64,000 nt of DNA, taken from Actinomadura macrotermitis. GTDB taxonomy: Bacteria; Actinomycetota; Actinomycetes; Streptosporangiales; Streptosporangiaceae. The stretch is taken from positions 434,001 to 498,000 of the forward strand of contig NZ_WEGH01000001.1 in the NCBI RefSeq assembly GCF_009604375.1, read 5' to 3'. Within the stretch, counting starts at the first letter, position 1. Every line of letters starts with the position of its first letter. Positions 41,863 through 51,554 of the stretch are shown here, piece after piece. A model generated the notes under the pieces. It saw only the letters and a program-made list of their open reading frames with translations, was not told the DNA's origin and did no database searches. The translations under genes and the position numbers were made by a program.

Positions 41863-43263
41863 ATGGCCCTATGGAAGCCCGATCCGACCTTCTACCCCTC
41901 CCCGCGCGACGCCGCCGCCGGCCCGCCGGAGAAGCTCGCCTACGTCGCGGCGTTCGACCGGGCCGCGGCCGAGCCGGACGCGATCGCCGTCCTGGACGTC
42001 GACCCCGACTCGGCGTCCTACGGCGACGTCGTCGGCTGGTCGGAACTGCCCGGCCTCGGCGACGAGCTGCACCACTTCGGGTGGAACGCGTGCAGCAGCG
42101 CCCTCTGCCCCGGGTCGCCGCACCCGCACGTGGAGCGCCGCTACCTGATCGTGCCGGGCCTGCGCTCGTCCGACATCCACGTCCTGGACACCAAGGACGA
42201 CCCGCTGAAGCCGCAGCTGGTCAAGACCATCACCGCGGCGGAGCTGGCCGGGCGCGCCGGGTACTCGCGGCCGCACACCGTGCACTGCGGGCCCGAGGGC
42301 CTGTACGTGACGGCGCTCGGCGGCGCGGACGGCGCCGAGGGGCCGGGCGGGATCGCGCTGCTGGACCACACCTCGTTCGAGGTGCTCGGCCGGTGGGAGG
42401 TCGACCGCGGGCCGCAGTTCTTCGCCTACGACGCCTGGTGGCACATCGCGCACGACGTGCTCGTCAGCTCCGAGTGGGGCACCCCCTCGATGATCGAGGA
42501 CGGCGTCGTCGGCGAGCTGCTGCTCGGCCGCGAGTACGGGCACTCGCTGCACTTCTGGGACCTGCGCAAGCGCAAGCACGTGCAGACCGTCGACCTCGGC
42601 GACCAGCACCAGATGGTGCTGGAGCTGCGGCCCGCGCACGACCCGACCAAGCAGTACGGGTTCGCCGGCGTCGTGGTGAACGTCGAGGACCTGTCGGCGT
42701 CGGTGTGGCTGTGGCACCGCGACGGCGACGCCTGGGCCGCCACCAAGGTCATCATCATCCCCGCCGAGCCCGCCGACGCCGCCGACCTGCCGCCGGTGAT
42801 CGCGCCGTTCGGCGCCGTCCCGCCGCTGGTCACCGACATCGACCTGTCGGTGGACGACCAGTGGCTGTACGTGTCGTGCTGGGGCACCGGCGAGCTGAAG
42901 CGCTACGACGTCAGCGACCCGTTCCACCCCGTCGAGGCGGGCTCGGTCCGCATCGGCGGGATCGTGGACCGCGCCCCGCACCCGGCCGAGCCGGGGCTGC
43001 CGCTCGCGGGTGGCCCGCAGATGGTCGAGGTCAGCCGCGACGGCCGCCGCGTCTACGTCACCAACTCGCTCTACGGCGCGTGGGACGACCAGTTCTACCC
43101 CGACGGCGTCGGCGCCTGGATGGCCAAGCTCGACTCCACCCCCGAGGGCTTCACCTTCGACGAGCGGTTCTTCCCCCACGGCGACGCCTTCCGCGGGCGG
43201 CGCCCGCACCAGACGCGCCTGCAGGGCGGCGACGCCTCGTCCGACTCCTACTGCTACCCCTGA
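41863..43263 (+). CDS. Selenium-binding protein 1 / methanethiol oxidase homologue
   Basis: The protein has 466 residues of seven-bladed propeller type. Conserved SELENBP1 blocks are DELHHFGWNACSSAL (with the Cys of the selenium/metal site), VPGLRSSDIHVLDTKDDPLK, SRPHTVHCGPEGLY, VSSEWGTPSM, YGHSLHFWDLRKRKHVQTVD and DISLSVDD-type DIDLSVDDQWLYVSCWGTGE. Bacterial members oxidise methanethiol to formaldehyde, hydrogen sulfide and peroxide and bind copper. Unlike the Hyphomicrobium enzyme it shows no signal peptide. It is between a sulfite-oxidase-like gene and a membrane gene whose ATG shares one base with its TGA. Confidence 0.9.
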   Translation: MALWKPDPTFYPSPRDAAAGPPEKLAYVAAFDRAAAEPDAIAVLDVDPDSASYGDVVGWSELPGLGDELHHFGWNACSSALCPGSPHPHVERRYLIVPGLRSSDIHVLDTKDDPLKPQLVKTITAAELAGRAGYSRPHTVHCGPEGLYVTALGGADGAEGPGGIALLDHTSFEVLGRWEVDRGPQFFAYDAWWHIAHDVLVSSEWGTPSMIEDGVVGELLLGREYGHSLHFWDLRKRKHVQTVDLGDQHQMVLELRPAHDPTKQYGFAGVVVNVEDLSASVWLWHRDGDAWAATKVIIIPAEPADAADLPPVIAPFGAVPPLVTDIDLSVDDQWLYVSCWGTGELKRYDVSDPFHPVEAGSVRIGGIVDRAPHPAEPGLPLAGGPQMVEVSRDGRRVYVTNSLYGAWDDQFYPDGVGAWMAKLDSTPEGFTFDERFFPHGDAFRGRRPHQTRLQGGDASSDSYCYP

Positions 43264-43898
43264 TGAAGGAGGGTTCGCTCGCGGCGCTGGTCGCGCTCGG
43301 CGCGTTCCACGGGCTGAACCCCGGCATGGGCTGGCTGTTCGCGGTCGCCCGGGGGCTGCAGGAACGCAGCCGCGCGCTCGTGCTGCGGTCGCTGCCGGCG
43401 ATCGCCGCCGGGCACGCGGCGTCGGTCGGCGCGGTCGCGCTGCTGGTGACGCTGACCCGGTCGGTGGTCGCCACGCAGGCGGTGGCGATCGCCGGCGGGG
43501 TGGTGCTGGTCGGGTTCGGCCTGTGGCGGCTGCTGTCGGACCGGCACTTCCGCTGGGTCGGCATGCGGATCTCGCTGTGGCAGCTCGCCGGCTGGTCGTT
43601 CCTGATGTCGTCGGTGCACGGCGCGGGGCTGATGCTGCTGCCCGTCCTCACCTCGTCGGCCGCGCCGGTCCCCGGCCACGACCACGGGCTGGTGGCCGGA
43701 ACCGGCAGCGCGGTGTCGGCGGCGGTGTTCGTCACCGGCGTGCACACCCTCGCCATGTTCGCGGTCGCGGGAGTCGTCGCGGTGCTGGTCTACGAGGTGG
43801 TCGGGCTCGCGGTGCTGCGCCGCGCCTGGTTCAACCTGGACCGGCTGTGGGCGGTCGCGCTCATCGGCGCGGGCGCCGCGACGATCCTCACCGCTTGA
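43263..43898 (+). CDS. Polytopic membrane protein linked to the methanethiol-oxidase homologue
   Basis: The protein has 211 residues and about six membrane segments. Histidine-bearing motifs within the membrane parts are FHGLNPGMGWLFA near the N terminus, SSVHGAGLMLLPVL in the middle and TGVHTLAMFA, with a short PGHDHG loop. They resemble the metal- or small-anion-exporting LysE/RcnA/TauE-like proteins, but I cannot assign a family with confidence. The start overlaps the propeller-protein stop (TGATG), so it is coupled. A metal (copper) supply or sulfur-compound export role would fit. Confidence 0.75.
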   Translation: MKEGSLAALVALGAFHGLNPGMGWLFAVARGLQERSRALVLRSLPAIAAGHAASVGAVALLVTLTRSVVATQAVAIAGGVVLVGFGLWRLLSDRHFRWVGMRISLWQLAGWSFLMSSVHGAGLMLLPVLTSSAAPVPGHDHGLVAGTGSAVSAAVFVTGVHTLAMFAVAGVVAVLVYEVVGLAVLRRAWFNLDRLWAVALIGAGAATILTA

Positions 43899-43927
43899 TC
43901 ACCACCGCCCGGCCTGGCACCCTCGTC

Positions 43928-43945
43928 AGGTCACGCTTGTGACCT
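43928..43945. promoter_or_regulatory. Inverted repeat ahead of the first carboxypeptidase gene
   Basis: AGGTCAC-GCTT-GTGACCT (43928-43945) has perfect seven-base arms and lies 21 bases before the ATG at 43967. It could be an operator of the cell-wall gene. It may alternatively serve as a short terminator of the preceding sulfur operon. Confidence 0.5.
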
Positions 43946-43966
43946 ATGCGCCTTATGTGAACGGGG

Positions 43967-44890
43967 ATGCCGATGGGGACAGCAACGCGCCGGGCCGGGC
44001 AGTGCGCGATCGCGGGGGTGCTGACGGTGCCGCTCGTGGTGGCCCCCGCCCTGACGGCGGACGCGGCGGCCGGGCCGGCGGGCGTCGCCGCCAAGGGGGC
44101 CATGCTGTTCGACAGCGGCGCCAAGAAGATCAAGTGGTCCCGCAACGCCGACGTCAAGCGGCCGATGGGCAGCATCACCAAGGTCATGACGGCCGCGGTG
44201 GTGCTGCGCGCCGGTCACCTGGACCGCAAGGTGACCATCAAGCAGAAGTACATCGACTACGCCATCCGCCAGGGCGGCAGCATGGCCAGGCTGCGCGCGG
44301 GCGACAAGCTGACCGTCCGCCAGCTGCTGAACGGCCTCATGCTGCCCTCGGGCTGCGACGCCGCCTACGCCCTCGCCGACGTGTACGGGCCGGGCTGGCG
44401 CGGCTTCGTCACCAAGATGAACAAGACGGCCAAGTCGCTCGGCATGACCAAGACCCACTACGCCAACTTCGACGGGCTGCCCTGGCCGAGCGGCACCGCC
44501 ACCTACTCCACGCCCCGCGACCTGGTGCGGCTCGGGCACTACGCGATGAAGAACAGCGAGTTCCGCGCGGTCGTGGGCCGGCGCACCTACACGCTCGCGG
44601 CCAACCGGGAGCACCAGCGCTACTCCTGGATCAGCACCAACCGGCTGCTCGGCTCCTACCGGGGCATGATCGGCATCAAGACGGGCCACACCGACGCCGC
44701 CGGGTACTCCTTCATGTTCGCCGCCAAGCGCGGCTCGCGGACGCTGATCGGGGTCGTCCTCAACAGCTCCACCACCAGCGAGCAGGCCCGCTTCACCGAC
44801 GCGGGCAAGATCTTGAACTGGGGCTTCGGCGTCCGCACCGCCGACGTCCTGACCGTCCCGCCGGTGCCCGCCGGCGCCAACGTCGACTAG
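43967..44890 (+). CDS. D-alanyl-D-alanine carboxypeptidase (S11 family) with SGC in place of SxN
   Basis: The protein has 307 residues. A signal peptide (to about ADAAA) precedes the transpeptidase fold. The SxxK motif is SITK (Ser69, Lys72) and the KTG motif KTG at 238-240. The middle motif reads LPSGCDAAYA (Ser128-Gly-Cys130), with Cys where Asn is usual. It should trim the terminal D-Ala of peptidoglycan stem peptides outside the cell. A second, more diverged copy follows downstream, separated by a hairpin. Confidence 0.9.
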   Translation: MPMGTATRRAGQCAIAGVLTVPLVVAPALTADAAAGPAGVAAKGAMLFDSGAKKIKWSRNADVKRPMGSITKVMTAAVVLRAGHLDRKVTIKQKYIDYAIRQGGSMARLRAGDKLTVRQLLNGLMLPSGCDAAYALADVYGPGWRGFVTKMNKTAKSLGMTKTHYANFDGLPWPSGTATYSTPRDLVRLGHYAMKNSEFRAVVGRRTYTLAANREHQRYSWISTNRLLGSYRGMIGIKTGHTDAAGYSFMFAAKRGSRTLIGVVLNSSTTSEQARFTDAGKILNWGFGVRTADVLTVPPVPAGANVD

Positions 44891-44894
44891 CGGA

Positions 44895-44937
44895 CCGGGC
44901 GCCCGCGACCTTTCCCGAACCGGTTGCGGGCGCCCGG
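44895..44937 (+). terminator. Hairpin between the two carboxypeptidase genes
   Basis: CCGGGCGCCCGC at 44895-44906 pairs with GCGGGCGCCCGG at 44926-44937 over a 19-base loop. It begins four bases after the first gene's stop and probably ends or attenuates its transcript. No T-run is present. Confidence 0.65.
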
Positions 44938-44959
44938 CCCCGTTGCGAAGCTGCACGCT

Positions 44960-45829
44960 GTGCGAACGCTCCCGGTGTGCCTGCTCCTCATCGCCGCCCT
45001 CCTGACCGCGCCCCCGGCGGCGGCGGAGGCGGGGCCCGCCGGCGTCGGGTCCAGAACCGCCTATCTGACCGACGCCGCGTCCGGCGGGACCCGCTGGGCG
45101 CGCGGCGCCGACACCGCCTACCCCGCCGCGAGCATCACCAAGGTGATGACCGCGCTGGTGGTGCTCCGCGCGGGCGGCCTGGACCGCGTGGTCACCATCG
45201 AGCAGAAGCACGTCGACTACGCCGTCCGGCACGGCGCGACGTCGGCCGGGCTGCGCGCCGGGGAGCGGCTGACGGCCCGGGAGCTGCTGTACGCGCTGCT
45301 GCTCCCGTCCGGCGCGGACGCCGCCTACGCCCTCGCCGAGGCGTACGCGCCGACCTGGCAGGACTTCGTCGCCGAGATGAACGCGACCGCCGCCTCCCTC
45401 GGCATGACCCGCACCCGCTACGACAATGTCGACGGCCTGCCCTACCCCACCCGCGACGCCGACCCGTCCACCCCGCGCGACCTGGTGCGGCTGGGCCGCG
45501 CCGCGCTCCGCTACGCCGCGTTCCGCCGGACGGTCCGCACCCGCGTCCGCACGCTGCCCGGCCGGGGCGCGCACCGCGCCCACACCTGGACCAACACCAA
45601 CCGGCTGCTCGGCGCCTACCGGGGCGCCACGGGGATCAAGACCGGCTACACCGGCGCCGCCGGGTACTGCCTGCTGTTCACCGCCAGGCGGGGACGGCGT
45701 ACGCTGATCGGCGCGACTCTCGGGGGCGCCACCTCCGCGGGCCGCTTCGCCGACGCCGCCCGGCTCCTGGACTGGGGCTTCGGCGTCACGTCCCCCTCCC
45801 GCCTGCGGACCACGGAGTCACGCGACTGA
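44960..45829 (+). CDS. D-alanyl-D-alanine carboxypeptidase (S11 family), second copy
   Basis: The protein has 289 residues from GTG 44960, directly before a signal peptide (VRTLPVCLLLIAALLTAPPA). The active-site serine and lysine are in AASITKVM (58 and 61) and KTG is in GIKTGYTGAAG. The middle motif is LPSGADAAYA, so Asn is replaced by Ala. Similarity to the gene just upstream (shared VDYA, MLP/LLPSG, TPRDLVRLG, TNRLLG) indicates a tandem duplication. Its TGA shares a base with the lipoprotein ATG. Confidence 0.87.
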   Translation: MRTLPVCLLLIAALLTAPPAAAEAGPAGVGSRTAYLTDAASGGTRWARGADTAYPAASITKVMTALVVLRAGGLDRVVTIEQKHVDYAVRHGATSAGLRAGERLTARELLYALLLPSGADAAYALAEAYAPTWQDFVAEMNATAASLGMTRTRYDNVDGLPYPTRDADPSTPRDLVRLGRAALRYAAFRRTVRTRVRTLPGRGAHRAHTWTNTNRLLGAYRGATGIKTGYTGAAGYCLLFTARRGRRTLIGATLGGATSAGRFADAARLLDWGFGVTSPSRLRTTESRD

Positions 45830-46176
45830 TGCGCACCACCGCCCTCGCCTTCGCCCTGCTCATCGCCCTGACGGGCTGCGGCGGCGAGCCGAAGAAGGCC
45901 GGCCCCACCGGCGCGACCCCCTTCACCGGCACGTGGCGCTCCGCCGCCAACGGCGACGCCGGCACGGGCGGCACGGTCCTCACCGTCGACGCCCGGGGCG
46001 GCCTGAAGTTCAAGAGCAGCGTCGACTGCGCCGGCAAGGTCACCCCGAACGGCGGGACCTACCGCTTCGCCTTCGACTGCGGCGCCTCCAAGTTCGACGG
46101 CACCGCCCCGCCGCCCGCCGCCGGCGCGTTCATCATGACCTGGACCGACGGCGACAGCAGCGAGTTCCGCAAGTAG
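45829..46176 (+). CDS. Small lipoprotein
   Basis: The protein has 115 residues. A lipoprotein signal ends in LIALTGCGG with the lipidated cysteine at about 16. The mature part is a small beta-rich domain (FTGTWRSAANGDAGTGG, GGLKFKSSVDCAGKVTPNGG) with two cysteines that may form a disulfide. It is coupled to the second carboxypeptidase by a TGATG overlap, so a cell-envelope role is likely. No family is recognised. Confidence 0.75.
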   Translation: MRTTALAFALLIALTGCGGEPKKAGPTGATPFTGTWRSAANGDAGTGGTVLTVDARGGLKFKSSVDCAGKVTPNGGTYRFAFDCGASKFDGTAPPPAAGAFIMTWTDGDSSEFRK

Positions 46177-46189
46177 GCCCGGCGCCCCG

Positions 46190-46636
46190 TCAGGAGGGGT
46201 CGGGGGCTTCGCTGCGCTGCTTCAGCAGGGCCTGGAGTTCGGCGAGCTGGCGGGCGGCGCGGGCCCGTTCGGAGCCCTGGATGCCCATCGCGCCGAGGGA
46301 GGTGCCGTCGGCCAGGTCCAGGGTCGGCCAGGGCTCGCCCACCGTCATGCCGGCGTCCAGCACCTCGGCCCAGGCCAGGCGGCGGGTGCGGAAGGCGTTG
46401 ACGACGGTGAGGCCCGTGTCGGCCGCGACGACGCGGCAGCGGGCCAGCATGTGCAGGATCCAGGCGATGAACAGCCCGGACAGCACGATCATGGCGCGGT
46501 CGAAGAGCTGGAACCGGGGCGCCAGCACGACGGCGAGCACGACCATGCCGAGCACGATCACACCCGCCGTCGCGTAGGCCACGATCCGTGTGGTGTGCGG
46601 ACGCCACACGGCCGGCAGCGAGGGTGCGTCAGTCAA
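46190..46636 (-). CDS. Membrane protein with PH-like domain, downstream of hisG
   Basis: The protein has 148 residues. Two membrane helices (about 18-38 and 48-66) precede a small PH-like domain of the bacterial bPH type: CRVVAADTGLTVVNAFRTRR, LAWAEVLDAGMTVGEPWPTL. Its start overlaps hisG by eight bases on the same strand. Actinomycetes often have such a gene after hisG; its role is unknown and there is no sign that it acts in histidine synthesis. Confidence 0.78.
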   Translation of the reverse strand: MTDAPSLPAVWRPHTTRIVAYATAGVIVLGMVVLAVVLAPRFQLFDRAMIVLSGLFIAWILHMLARCRVVAADTGLTVVNAFRTRRLAWAEVLDAGMTVGEPWPTLDLADGTSLGAMGIQGSERARAARQLAELQALLKQRSEAPDPS

Positions 46637-47504
46637 CGATCTTGGAGATCGGGATCTCGAGGATGTCGTGCGCGCCGGCCTGCTTCAGCGCCGGGATGAG
46701 GGTGTTGACGCCGCGCTTGGCGACCACGCTCTCCACCGCGTTGCTCTGGCCCCCCGCCAGGGAGGTCACGGTCGGCGACGACATCGCGGGCATGATGTCC
46801 AGCACCGCCTGCAGGTTCTCCTGCGCGACGTTCAGCTTCAGCAGGACGTTGCCGCGGGCCCGGATGGCGCCCTGCAGCAGCAGCGCGACGTCCTCCATCG
46901 CCGCGCGCTTGGCCGGGTCCTCGTAGGCGGCGCGGTTGGCGACCAGCTCGGTGTAGCTGGTGAGCAGGGTGTCCAGGATGCGCAGGCCGTTCTTGCGCAG
47001 GGACGAGCCCGTCTCGGTGAGGTCGACGATGACGTCCACGATGTCGGGGACCTTGGCCTCGGTGGCGCCGTAGGAGGGCACCACCCGGGCCTTGACGCCG
47101 TGCCGCTCCAGGAACCGCTCGGTCATCGCCGGGAACTCGGTGGAGATCCGCACGCCCTCGGGCAGGTCGGAGACCTGCTGCCAGGGGGCGTCGTTCGGCA
47201 CCGCCATGATGACGCGGACCGGGTTGGCGGTCGCCTTGGAGTACTGCAGCTCGCCGAGGCTGACCACGTCGGCGTCGGTCTCGGTGATCCAGTCGCGGCC
47301 GGTGATGCCGAGGTCGAACAGGCCCTGCTCGAGGTAGGTCGGGATCTCCTGCGGGCGCAGCACCCGGACGCGGTCGATGCGCGGGTCGTCGATCTGCGCC
47401 CGGTAGTCGCGGTCGGAGGTGCGCCGGACGGTGAGGTCGGCGGCGTCGAACAGCGCCAGCGTGGCCTTTTCGAGCGAGCCCTTGGGCAGGACGAGAGAGA
47501 GCAC
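46629..47504 (-). CDS. hisG: ATP phosphoribosyltransferase
   Basis: The protein has 291 residues, the long form with a C-terminal regulatory ACT-like domain (LLLKLNVAQENLQAVLDIMP onwards). Catalytic-domain blocks are LVLPKGSLEKATLALF, LRPQEIPTYLEQGLFDLGIT and VDVIVDLTETGSSLRKNGL. It makes phosphoribosyl-ATP in the first step of histidine synthesis and is feedback-inhibited by histidine. It follows ribH by 42 bases. hisE, which usually stands between ribH and hisG in related genomes, is absent here. Confidence 0.95.
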   Translation of the reverse strand: MLSLVLPKGSLEKATLALFDAADLTVRRTSDRDYRAQIDDPRIDRVRVLRPQEIPTYLEQGLFDLGITGRDWITETDADVVSLGELQYSKATANPVRVIMAVPNDAPWQQVSDLPEGVRISTEFPAMTERFLERHGVKARVVPSYGATEAKVPDIVDVIVDLTETGSSLRKNGLRILDTLLTSYTELVANRAAYEDPAKRAAMEDVALLLQGAIRARGNVLLKLNVAQENLQAVLDIMPAMSSPTVTSLAGGQSNAVESVVAKRGVNTLIPALKQAGAHDILEIPISKIVD

Positions 47505-47546
47505 GGGAAGACCTTTCGGTGGAAGTGGCGATCGGGTCCGGGGACG

Positions 47547-49287
<1,741 letters not shown>

Positions 49288-49291
<4 letters not shown>

Positions 49292-49935
49292 GCGGTCACC
49301 GCCTTGTTCGGTTCCTGCAGGTCGTTGCGTTCCCGGGATTCCCGCAGCCAGTTGCGGAACCCCGCCATCACCATCACGAAGAAGAGCCCGTAGACCGCGC
49401 CCGAGACGTAGAGCCCGGACTTGAAGGCCAGCGGGACGCCGACCAGGTCCACCAGGACCCAGATGATCCAGAAGTCGACCAGCGCGCGGCTCTGCGCGAA
49501 CGTCGCGACCGCGCTGCCGACGAAGATGTAGGCGTTCGCCCACGGCGACCAGGCCACCTGCAGCCAGGTCAGGTGGATGAACAGCTGCGCGACGGCGACG
49601 GTGCCGAGCGCGAGGGCCGCGAGCAGCACCACCCGTTCGCGGACGGTGGCCTGCCGCACCAGCAGCCCCTTCTCCTCGCGCCGCCCGCGCGCCCACATGA
49701 TCCAGCCGTAGGAGGCCAGGGCGCAGAACAGCACCTGCTTGAGGGCGTTGCCGGGGGCGTGCGCGTGCAGCGACGCGGCCAGCAGCAGCAGGGCGCCGGT
49801 GAGCTGGACGGGCCAGGTCCACAGCGTCTTGCGCATGGCCAGCCAGACGACGGCGAGCGACAGCACGTTGCCGACCAGGTCGGTCCACAGGATCTTCTCG
49901 CCGAACAGCGAGAAGCTCGCGTTGAGCCAGCTCAT
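49288..49935 (-). CDS. ribM: RibM/PnuX-type riboflavin transporter (PnuC family)
   Basis: The protein has 215 residues and seven or so membrane helices. [36 protein letters not shown], and the WxxW region [18 protein letters not shown] are PnuC-family features. In actinomycetes the copy placed between ribE and ribBA is the riboflavin importer RibM/PnuX, working by facilitated diffusion. The gene overlaps both neighbours by four bases and is under the FMN riboswitch. The location decides riboflavin over nicotinamide riboside. Confidence 0.9.
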
Positions 49936-50525
49936 GCCCGCTCCCCCAGCATCCGCTCGACGTACTTGGCCACGACGTCGACCTCCAGGTTGACCGGGTC
50001 GCCGGGCTGCTTGCGGCCGAGCGTGGTCAGTTCGAGGGTGGTCGGGATGAGCGACACGCTGAACCGGTCGGCCTCGGCCCGCACCACGGTGAGGCTGACG
50101 CCGTCGATGGTGATCGAGCCCTTGTCGACGACGTAGCGCGCGAGCCCGGGCGGCAGGGCGAAGGTGACGACGTCCCAGCGTTCGCCGGGTTCGCGCGACA
50201 GCAGCGTCCCGACGCCGTCGACGTGGCCCTGCACCAGGTGGCCGCCGAGCCGGTCCGACAGGCGGACCGGCCGCTCCAGGTTGACGCGGGAGCCGGCGGT
50301 GAGACCGCCGAGGCTGGACCGGTCGAGGGTCTCGCGCATCACGTCGGCGGTGAAGGCGCCGTCCTTGGTCTCCACGACGGTGAGACAGACGCCGTTGACG
50401 GCGATCGACGCGCCGTGCACCGCGTCCTCGGTGACGAGCGGGCCGCGGATCGTCAGGCGGGCGGAGTCGGCCAGCGACTCGACCGCGACGATCTCGCCGA
50501 GCTCCTCGACGATGCCGGTGAACAT
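49932..50525 (-). CDS. ribE: Riboflavin synthase alpha chain
   Basis: The protein has 197 residues with the two lumazine-binding repeats: [35 protein letters not shown] and [18 protein letters not shown] for the first, and [16 protein letters not shown] for the second. It dismutates two lumazines to riboflavin. It is the first gene of the operon ribE, ribM, ribBA, ribH (then probably hisG) and is preceded by an FMN riboswitch and hairpins. ribD is not in this operon. Confidence 0.96.
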   Translation of the reverse strand: MFTGIVEELGEIVAVESLADSARLTIRGPLVTEDAVHGASIAVNGVCLTVVETKDGAFTADVMRETLDRSSLGGLTAGSRVNLERPVRLSDRLGGHLVQGHVDGVGTLLSREPGERWDVVTFALPPGLARYVVDKGSITIDGVSLTVVRAEADRFSVSLIPTTLELTTLGRKQPGDPVNLEVDVVAKYVERMLGERA

Positions 50526-50560
50526 CTCCCGGGCCTCCCATGTCTAGGGATGAAGGCTCC

Positions 50561-50619
50561 GGGGTGTCTTTGCGTACGACGGAACGTACGGCAGTCGGAC
50601 ACCCCTGCCGAAGACGGCA
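50561..50619 (-). terminator. Riboswitch expression platform: two hairpins
   Basis: Between the aptamer and ribE, TGCCG/CGGCA (50606-50619) forms a small stem and GGGGTGTC/GACACCCC (50561-50568 with 50598-50605) a larger one enclosing CGTACG/CGTACG. They could terminate transcription or hide the ribE ribosome site when FMN is bound. Which of these works is not evident, since no T-run follows. Confidence 0.65.
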
Positions 50620-50633
50620 AGGATGCCCCGCGC

Positions 50634-50751
50634 GCTGCCTCCCATCCGGACTTTCACCGTCGGTCCCGGAATTTCACCGGATCAACCGGCCGATGGCTTC
50701 GGCCGGGTCGCGGACTGTCACCGCCGGTTCGGAATTGCACCGACCCCGGAG
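50634..50751 (-). promoter_or_regulatory. FMN riboswitch (RFN element)
   Basis: Read on the minus strand, conserved RFN blocks are all present in order: CCGGGGTCGGTGCAATTCCG, ACCGGCGGTGACAGTCCGCG, GATCCGGTGAAATTCCGGG and CCGACGGTGAAAGTCCGGAT followed by GGGAGGC. The six-helix aptamer is complete. It senses FMN and shuts off the riboflavin operon that begins at 50525. Confidence 0.97.
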
Positions 50752-50836
50752 CACGCGTTTCATGCTTGGCAACCAGTGTGCCACGTACGGCATTCCCCGC
50801 GGCATGTGAAAAGGGACACGGCCGCATCCGGCCAAC

Positions 50837-50850
50837 CAAGCGCTCGCTTG
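50837..50850. promoter_or_regulatory. Palindrome in the gap between the HAD gene and the riboswitch
   Basis: CAAGCG-CT-CGCTTG is a perfect inverted repeat upstream of the riboswitch on the operon's strand. AAGCG/CGCTT dyads are common TetR-family sites. The rest of the stretch 50752-50918 shows no gene and no convincing promoter. Confidence 0.4.
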
Positions 50851-50918
50851 ATTCAGGTCGTCCGGCCGGTCCGCCGGAAGCCGGCGATGAGCGCGTCGCC
50901 CCGGACGGGCGCTGAGGC

Positions 50919-51554
50919 TCAGGCCCGGACGCGCAGCCCGCCGGGCTCCGCCGTGACGGCCGTCAGGTCGGGGACGATCACGTCGGCCTCGGCGAGGTCG
51001 GCGCGGGAGTGGCTGGTGGTCAGCGCGACGACGGTGGCGCCCGCGGCGCGGCCCGCGGCGACGCCCGCCGGAGCGTCCTCGACCACGACGCAGCGCGCCG
51101 GATCCAGGCCGAGGCGGCGCGCGGCCAGCAGGTAGCCGGCCGGATCGGGCTTGCCCGCGGCCACGTCGCGGGCGGTCACCGCGACCTTCGGCAGCGGCAC
51201 CCCGGCCGCCCCCGCGCGGGCGGTGAGCTGGCCGGGGTCCATCGAGGTCACCACGGCCCAGGGCAGGCCGCGCAGGGACGACAGCAGGTCCACCACGCCC
51301 GGGAGCGCGGTGACGCCGGCCACCTCGGCGGCCTCCAGGGCGTCCAGGCGCTCGGTGGCGGCGCGGACCTGCCCGGCCGGCAGGAAGTCGGCGATGCTGT
51401 CGCTGGTGCGCCGGCCGTGCGCGCGCGCCAGGTAGGCGTCGGGGTCGATGCCGTACTCGGGCGCCCAGACGCGGGCGGCCCGTTCGATCAGCGGCGTCGA
51501 GTCGACCAGGGTGCCGTCCACGTCGAACAGCACGCCGTCGCACGGCAGGAGCAT
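50919..51554 (-). CDS. HAD-superfamily phosphatase (sugar-phosphate type)
   Basis: The protein has 211 residues. HAD motif I is FDVDGTLVDST near residue 10, motif II VVTSMD, motif III GKPDPAGYLLAARRLG, and motif IV VVEDAPAGVAAGRAAG. The helical cap and AGRAAGATV end are like those of beta-phosphoglucomutase/GPP-type sugar phosphatases. The ATG shares one base with the rpe stop (TGATG), so it may act on a pentose or related phosphate, possibly the uncertain phosphatase step of riboflavin synthesis. That last point is only a suggestion. Confidence 0.9.
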   Translation of the reverse strand: MLLPCDGVLFDVDGTLVDSTPLIERAARVWAPEYGIDPDAYLARAHGRRTSDSIADFLPAGQVRAATERLDALEAAEVAGVTALPGVVDLLSSLRGLPWAVVTSMDPGQLTARAGAAGVPLPKVAVTARDVAAGKPDPAGYLLAARRLGLDPARCVVVEDAPAGVAAGRAAGATVVALTTSHSRADLAEADVIVPDLTAVTAEPGGLRVRA

